Shown in pieces: positions 59,634 through 64,000 of a stretch of 64,000 nucleotides of DNA; position 1 is the stretch's first letter; every line of letters begins with the position of its first letter. The DNA is from Datnioides undecimradiatus (taxonomy: Eukaryota; Chordata; Actinopteri; Lobotiformes; Datnioididae): contig WARS01000052.1 in NCBI GenBank assembly GCA_008933995.1, positions 4,402,001 through 4,466,000 on the forward strand, in the 5' to 3' direction. The notes below the pieces were generated by a model. It was given only the letters and a program-made list of their open reading frames with translations. It did no database searches and was not told the origin of the DNA. Made by a program: the position numbers and the translations under genes.

Positions 59634-62496
59634 TTAGCACCTCCGACTTAAAACAAAACCCGGCCCAAACACATAAACAGGATCAGCGTGGGGGCCTGAG
59701 CGTCCCCTTTAGAAAACCCCAGCACCTTTGTGTTTATTCAACGTGACACCAAATGGCCAGACCGCTGACCCCTCTGAGCTGCCCTTCAAACCTCAGCCTC
59801 GGCTCAGAAGAGAATTAAGAGAAACACGCTCATGTGTAACATGTTTTCAGAAATGCCAGACTTGTTTGTTTATAACATTTATGAGATGAAATGGAAACTT
59901 TATATTAGAACACAATATACTGGCTAACCCCACCACACACACACTCCTTCTAATCATCTTTTGTTCTTTTCTCAGACTCATTTTAATCAACAGAAAAGAA
60001 GTTTATCTCTGTTACTAGGCTGGCGTTTTTACTGAACTGCCATTCATATCTTAATGAGGTGTTAGTCCTTCTTTGAAGTGCTGATGTGATCCCCTCATTT
60101 TCACCGGGATCAACGGATCATCGTTCGGAGAGCCATCAGCACTCAGACACCTTGATTAAGGTGACGCCTACAACAGTTTCAATTGTTGAGTCCTTTCATT
60201 AAGTCACAACAAATCTTATTGAAATTCTATCATAATCCTGGTAAAACCCAGCTTACTTGTTAATTACTTGATTTAATTATGTAGATACATGGTCAAAAAC
60301 AACTCCATTAAAAGGTGGATTGGGACCAAAACTATAGTGTTTTTTATATAATTTGTCACTGTGTCCTGTTTTGTTTTGTTGACTCAGTTTTTAATGACAC
60401 TTTACTGATATTATCAGGGGTCAGAGGTCGAGTTTGAGACTCACAGTGAGTTTCATAATAAGACTCACAACTGAAATGAAATGAAATGCTGCTGTTGTTA
60501 ACAAAACAATCTCCCCACAAGGAAGCAAGGTTTGCAGCAGTTCTGGAGCTTTTGGTTTTGTGCCATGATCACCATCCTCCTGGTGATAAAGTGTCATAGT
60601 GTCATTTTCTGAATTTCATTCTATATGAGCTATGACATCTTTTAATCAAACTCACAAAGATTTTTTTTTTTTTTGCTGCATAGAAAAGCTCCACTTCAGT
60701 TTCTAATGGACATCGTGGGGAGATTGTTAATTGATTAAAAAAGTGATTTCCAAGGTCAAGAGCTAACTTTAAGTCTGGAAATGCTGTGTTTTACTGCTGT
60801 ATGTTACCCATGTCTTTTAATACACAGCCTGTCTATTGAAAAATATATTTTTTTTCTTCACATTATGTCCATCAAACAGTTTAACTTATACTTCTCCAAA
60901 GTGTTCAACTGTAGTAGCAGCCTGAATGTTATATTTTACCTTTAGAAAGCTTAAATCAAAGCACACCTGTTCTCATCTCTTACTCATCTTTATCAATAGG
61001 CAAATCATGTGATCCAATGCACATGATTTTCTGTCTCCAAACACACATTTTGGCACTCAGTGACTGGCCTCTTTCTTCTCTTCTACATTGGGTCAAGTTT
61101 TTTCTAACCTTGTTGTCAATACTGTACCTTGTTTGTTCTGAAAATTATGAAAATATCTACATTTTACAACAAACACACCTGTATGAATGCAGCCTCCTTT
61201 GCCTCTGCAGGAAACCTTCCCCAATGGATTCCCAACATTAATTCACCGTTGCACGTGCTAAGCTGATCACTGAGGCGATGATTGGATTATATTGAGTCAC
61301 TCCCGACCGAACCGTGCAGCTAATGCATGATGATTGTCAGACAATCCCTGTGTCCAGTCTGAGCAGCAGAGGTTGACGGGAGAGACGGGTAGCAGACAGT
61401 CCATCAGTGTGTCTGTGCAGACGGTCTGGCCTTGTGTCTGTCTGGTGTCATGTTCAGTGTCTGGGTCACTGTTTAACTGTGTGGCCCAGTCAGCAGGCCA
61501 CACTTACAGACTTTGTGTGCTCATTTACTTTTAAGTTTTGAGGGTGCATGAGTGAATTTCCATTTCTTTAGCCTTTTTGTTTCTTTGTTTTGATTTGGTG
61601 GAAATTAAAGGATTTTCAGTGATCATTCGTTACTAGTGCAACCTTCAACAGCACAGCAGGTCTGACTTAGTGGAAAAACAATTAAATAATTATTGACTTT
61701 GATCTATATAGTAATTGACAGTTAGTTCTCATTAAACATTTCAACCACAGGAAACTGAACAACTTTGATTGCAGCTGCAACCTTCCCTCAGTCCCTCGAC
61801 CTCTAACAGTAATGATGGTTACATGCAGAACATTAGAGTTAATCCCATTAATGTCATGTTCAAGCACCTGCATCAGGCGGTGTGTTCATGTCTGGGGGTT
61901 AAAGAAGCCTCTGTAAAGCCCGGCTATTGTCTGTCTGTGTGGGAGGAGTCCAGTGCTCTGAGATTACAGGGTGTTCATGCAGCAGTGCTGGATTATACAT
62001 CAGCAGACAATTCTGCAGCACAGGGAAGACAGGAGGAGGAAAAGAGCAGTGATATCATAACAGCATCTGGACCAGACCATCAGCACCAGCACCATCTTAA
62101 AGCATTTTTCCTGATGCATGCAGCTGATTTTAAACTCACACCATGCTGCTCACATCATTCACAATCACCATTTTGCCTCAGTTTTTGGTTTGTGGTAGGT
62201 TGTTTTCTTTTTAATTTACCACCCGGCTGTTTTGTAAAAAGGAGTGAGAATACAGAGAAAAGCGGAGGACCTCCTGGTGTCTGGGACAGAAAACATGTAT
62301 TTGAACCACAGAAATAATGCCATCAACACAGAGAAGAGTAAGAGAAACATAAAAGGGAAGACATGTGAGTATAGACCACACAAACTCAATTTAAATGGTT
62401 GAATATTTGACAGCTGCCATCCTTTCAACAAACTTTGCCGTTGCATCCCAAATGACAACATAAACCTGATTCTTCTCTCTTCTCTTCTTCTTTCAG
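59634..62496. other. Divergent spacer between pinhead and nim1k
   Basis: Nothing is recognised with confidence. The plus strand has one 182-codon frame (61769-62317) that resembles no known family. It lies where 5' untranslated sequence of nim1k might be, and a possible donor (ACATGTGAGT) ends near 62365. Confidence 0.4.
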
Positions 62497-62555
62497 GGGC
62501 TCACTTGAAGTCAACGCCACGTCAGGAGAACATCCTCGCCCTGAAATCCCCAAAC

Positions 62556-62772
62556 ATGGGGAAAAAGGTGGAAACAAAGGAGAACACGATGGAGGAGCAG
62601 GAGGTGTTGCAGCGCACTGCGTTTGGGAAGGCCTTTTACGATCTGACCCATTCAGAGAGGGTGATGAATGACCTGACGTTTGGACGGCGGGTGGGGCTGT
62701 ACGAGCTGAGAGGAGAGATCGGCTGCGGAAACTTCTCCCAGGTTAGATTGGGGATACATGACCTGACCAAAG
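62556..62772 (+). CDS. nim1k: Serine/threonine kinase NIM1-like, first coding exon (gene continues past window)
   Basis: NIM1 is an AMPK-related kinase activated by LKB1. This exon (62497-62772, coding from 62556) gives 72 codons and ends at a GTGAGG donor in phase 1. The visible part is the family N-terminus and the start of the kinase N-lobe: FGRRVGLYELRGEIGCGNFS, followed by QVRLGIHDLTK, against human LGKRIGFYRIRGEIGSGNFS and QVKLGIHSLTK. The glycine-rich loop GEIGCGNFSQV is intact. The ATP-binding lysine (VAIK) and the rest of the kinase would lie in later exons outside the window. The start at 62556 (MGKKVETKEN) is the first in-frame ATG of the exon; a second Met follows eleven codons later. 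The upstream end of the exon is a clean TTTCAG acceptor, so a 5' non-coding exon precedes it. Confidence 0.85.
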
Positions 62773-63640
62773 GTGAGGCGCTGAGTACTTTGCCTTTATT
62801 TTACACCCACATTTTCACCATGATCAGACAGGCCGTCAAGTCTGTAATCAGTCTGTAATCATGATCCTCTTAGGCCACGAGCTTCTCGTATTTTCTGTTG
62901 ATTTTTCAAAATGAGAAAATATATGATCCACGTTAAATGACCTGGCTATATGAGTTCAGTGGAATTAAAGGCGTCTGTCTGTTACAAATGCTGTCGTGTG
63001 TACCAGGGTCATTGCAATAAATCTGTCAAGGTAATGATATATGGGTCAGAAAAGGCCACACCTCTCACATCTCCTCTGGTAAAACATCTGAAGCACAATA
63101 AACCAAAAACAGTGCATCGTGTTAACTTGTCTGCACAGAATGCACAAATCATTTAATGATTTCAGATTGGTGCACCTCTAGCATTTTCCATTAGGTATTA
63201 TGAAAATGAATTAAAATGTGAAACACTTCAATTGAGCTCCGTATGCACAAAAGAATGTGAAGGATGTTACACCAATTTATATGCAAGATTTCCACTAGCT
63301 GTTCCTCTAAATTTACAGTCTGCACAGACATGCAGCTTGATTTCGTGGAAGACACTTAAGTCTGCTCAGTGCAACACACTAGAACAATGTTAAATCCAGT
63401 CTGGGTCAGTCCAGATGTCAGAAGACATAGCTAATCTCATCAACTGGCCATCTACTAATCTGTACTGTCTCCAATCTTCACACCCCGCACCCAGCGACTT
63501 GTGTGCAACATGGTGATGATGCTTATTAACACACATTCTGTACATAAGAAATAGGAAGGGAAGGAAGGAAGTGAAAGCAATGCTTCAGAAAATAAGGAAG
63601 ATTAAAGGATAAAGAGGTAGACAAAAAACTGTGTTTATTC
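62773..63640 (+). other. First intron of nim1k (continues to window edge)
   Basis: No further kinase exon was found up to 64000. A GGAA-rich simple repeat lies at about 63556-63572, followed by a short DNA element from 63641. Confidence 0.5.
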
Positions 63641-64000
63641 CAGCGTTGGAGGAAGTATTCAGATATTCTGCTTTAACATTTTAACATAGTATAAGTAGTA
63701 GCAATACTATGCTGTAAAAATACTCCAGTACTAGTAGACATTGTGCATTAAAATGGTATTTTAGTAAAAGTATTTGAGTATAATCAGCAAAATGCGCTCA
63801 AAGTATTATATAAGTAAGTAAAAGCATTCAATGCAGAAAAATGTCTCTAGTGACTGTTATTATATATTTTATGATCTGATCATTAGGACTCATGCTTTAA
63901 TGTCAAAGCTGAATTTTACTGTTGTAATTTGTTGAGGTGGAGCTCACATTTAACTGTTTGGCATTGGACATCATCTGATGATTATTGTCATTATGGATTC
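63641..64000 (+). mobile_element. Teleost short DNA element, left half, cut by window edge
   Basis: Starts CAGCGTTGGAGGAAGTATTC and continues through AGCAATACTATGCTGTAAAA, TACTCCAGTACTAGTAG, TAAGTAAGTAAAAGCATTC and TTTTACTGTTGTAATTTGTT with GAGGTGGAGC. This is the recalled order of a common percomorph element that begins CAGTGTTGGAGGAAGTATTCAGAT. The element at 37690-37915 is the right half of the same family. Probably non-autonomous and hAT-like. Confidence 0.65.

Overview
The window is nuclear DNA from a ray-finned fish, most likely a percomorph teleost. The evidence is spliced vertebrate genes with GT-AG introns, teleost-type non-autonomous repeats, and the genes admp and pinhead, which placental mammals lack. 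Eight loci can be read. Seven are well-supported protein genes (the last cut by the window edge) and one is a shortened SLC1-family gene. No virus-like element, CRISPR array, rRNA or tRNA gene was recognised.

Layout. Positions 1-10614 hold no recognisable gene. ap1m1 (AP-1 clathrin adaptor mu subunit, minus strand, 12 coding exons, 423 aa) fills 10615-22416 and has one large 5.7 kb intron. After a 4.5 kb divergent spacer comes tpm4 (tropomyosin 4, plus strand, 26961-36471) with two promoters and first exons and two alternative last exons. rab8a (small GTPase, plus strand, 38058-40410) follows and probably has a 2.7 kb 3' UTR. cib3 (EF-hand protein, minus strand, 43802-47388) lies tail-to-tail with rab8a. 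A glutamate-transporter-like gene (plus strand, 48769-50323) codes in phase for only about 200 residues and lacks the transport core. Then come two embryonic signalling genes on the minus strand: admp (50995-52804, a BMP-type ligand) and pinhead/pnhd (54578-59251, a secreted cysteine-rich protein), side by side in the same direction. The window ends with the first coding exon of a NIM1-type kinase gene (nim1k, plus strand, from 62556).

How the genes relate. ap1m1 and rab8a both serve membrane traffic, tpm4 the actin cytoskeleton, and cib3 is a calcium-binding auxiliary protein linked to hair-cell TMC channels. These four match the human 19p13.1 neighbourhood (TPM4-RAB8A-HSH2D-CIB3-FAM32A-AP1M1), with ap1m1 moved and turned. 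The admp-pnhd pair is the most notable part: the two genes are neighbours in other chordates and both act in dorsal-ventral patterning. Gene models were built by hand from splice sites, phase and recalled family proteins. Total lengths (423, 284, 206, 187, 390 and 318 aa) close in frame without any forced correction.
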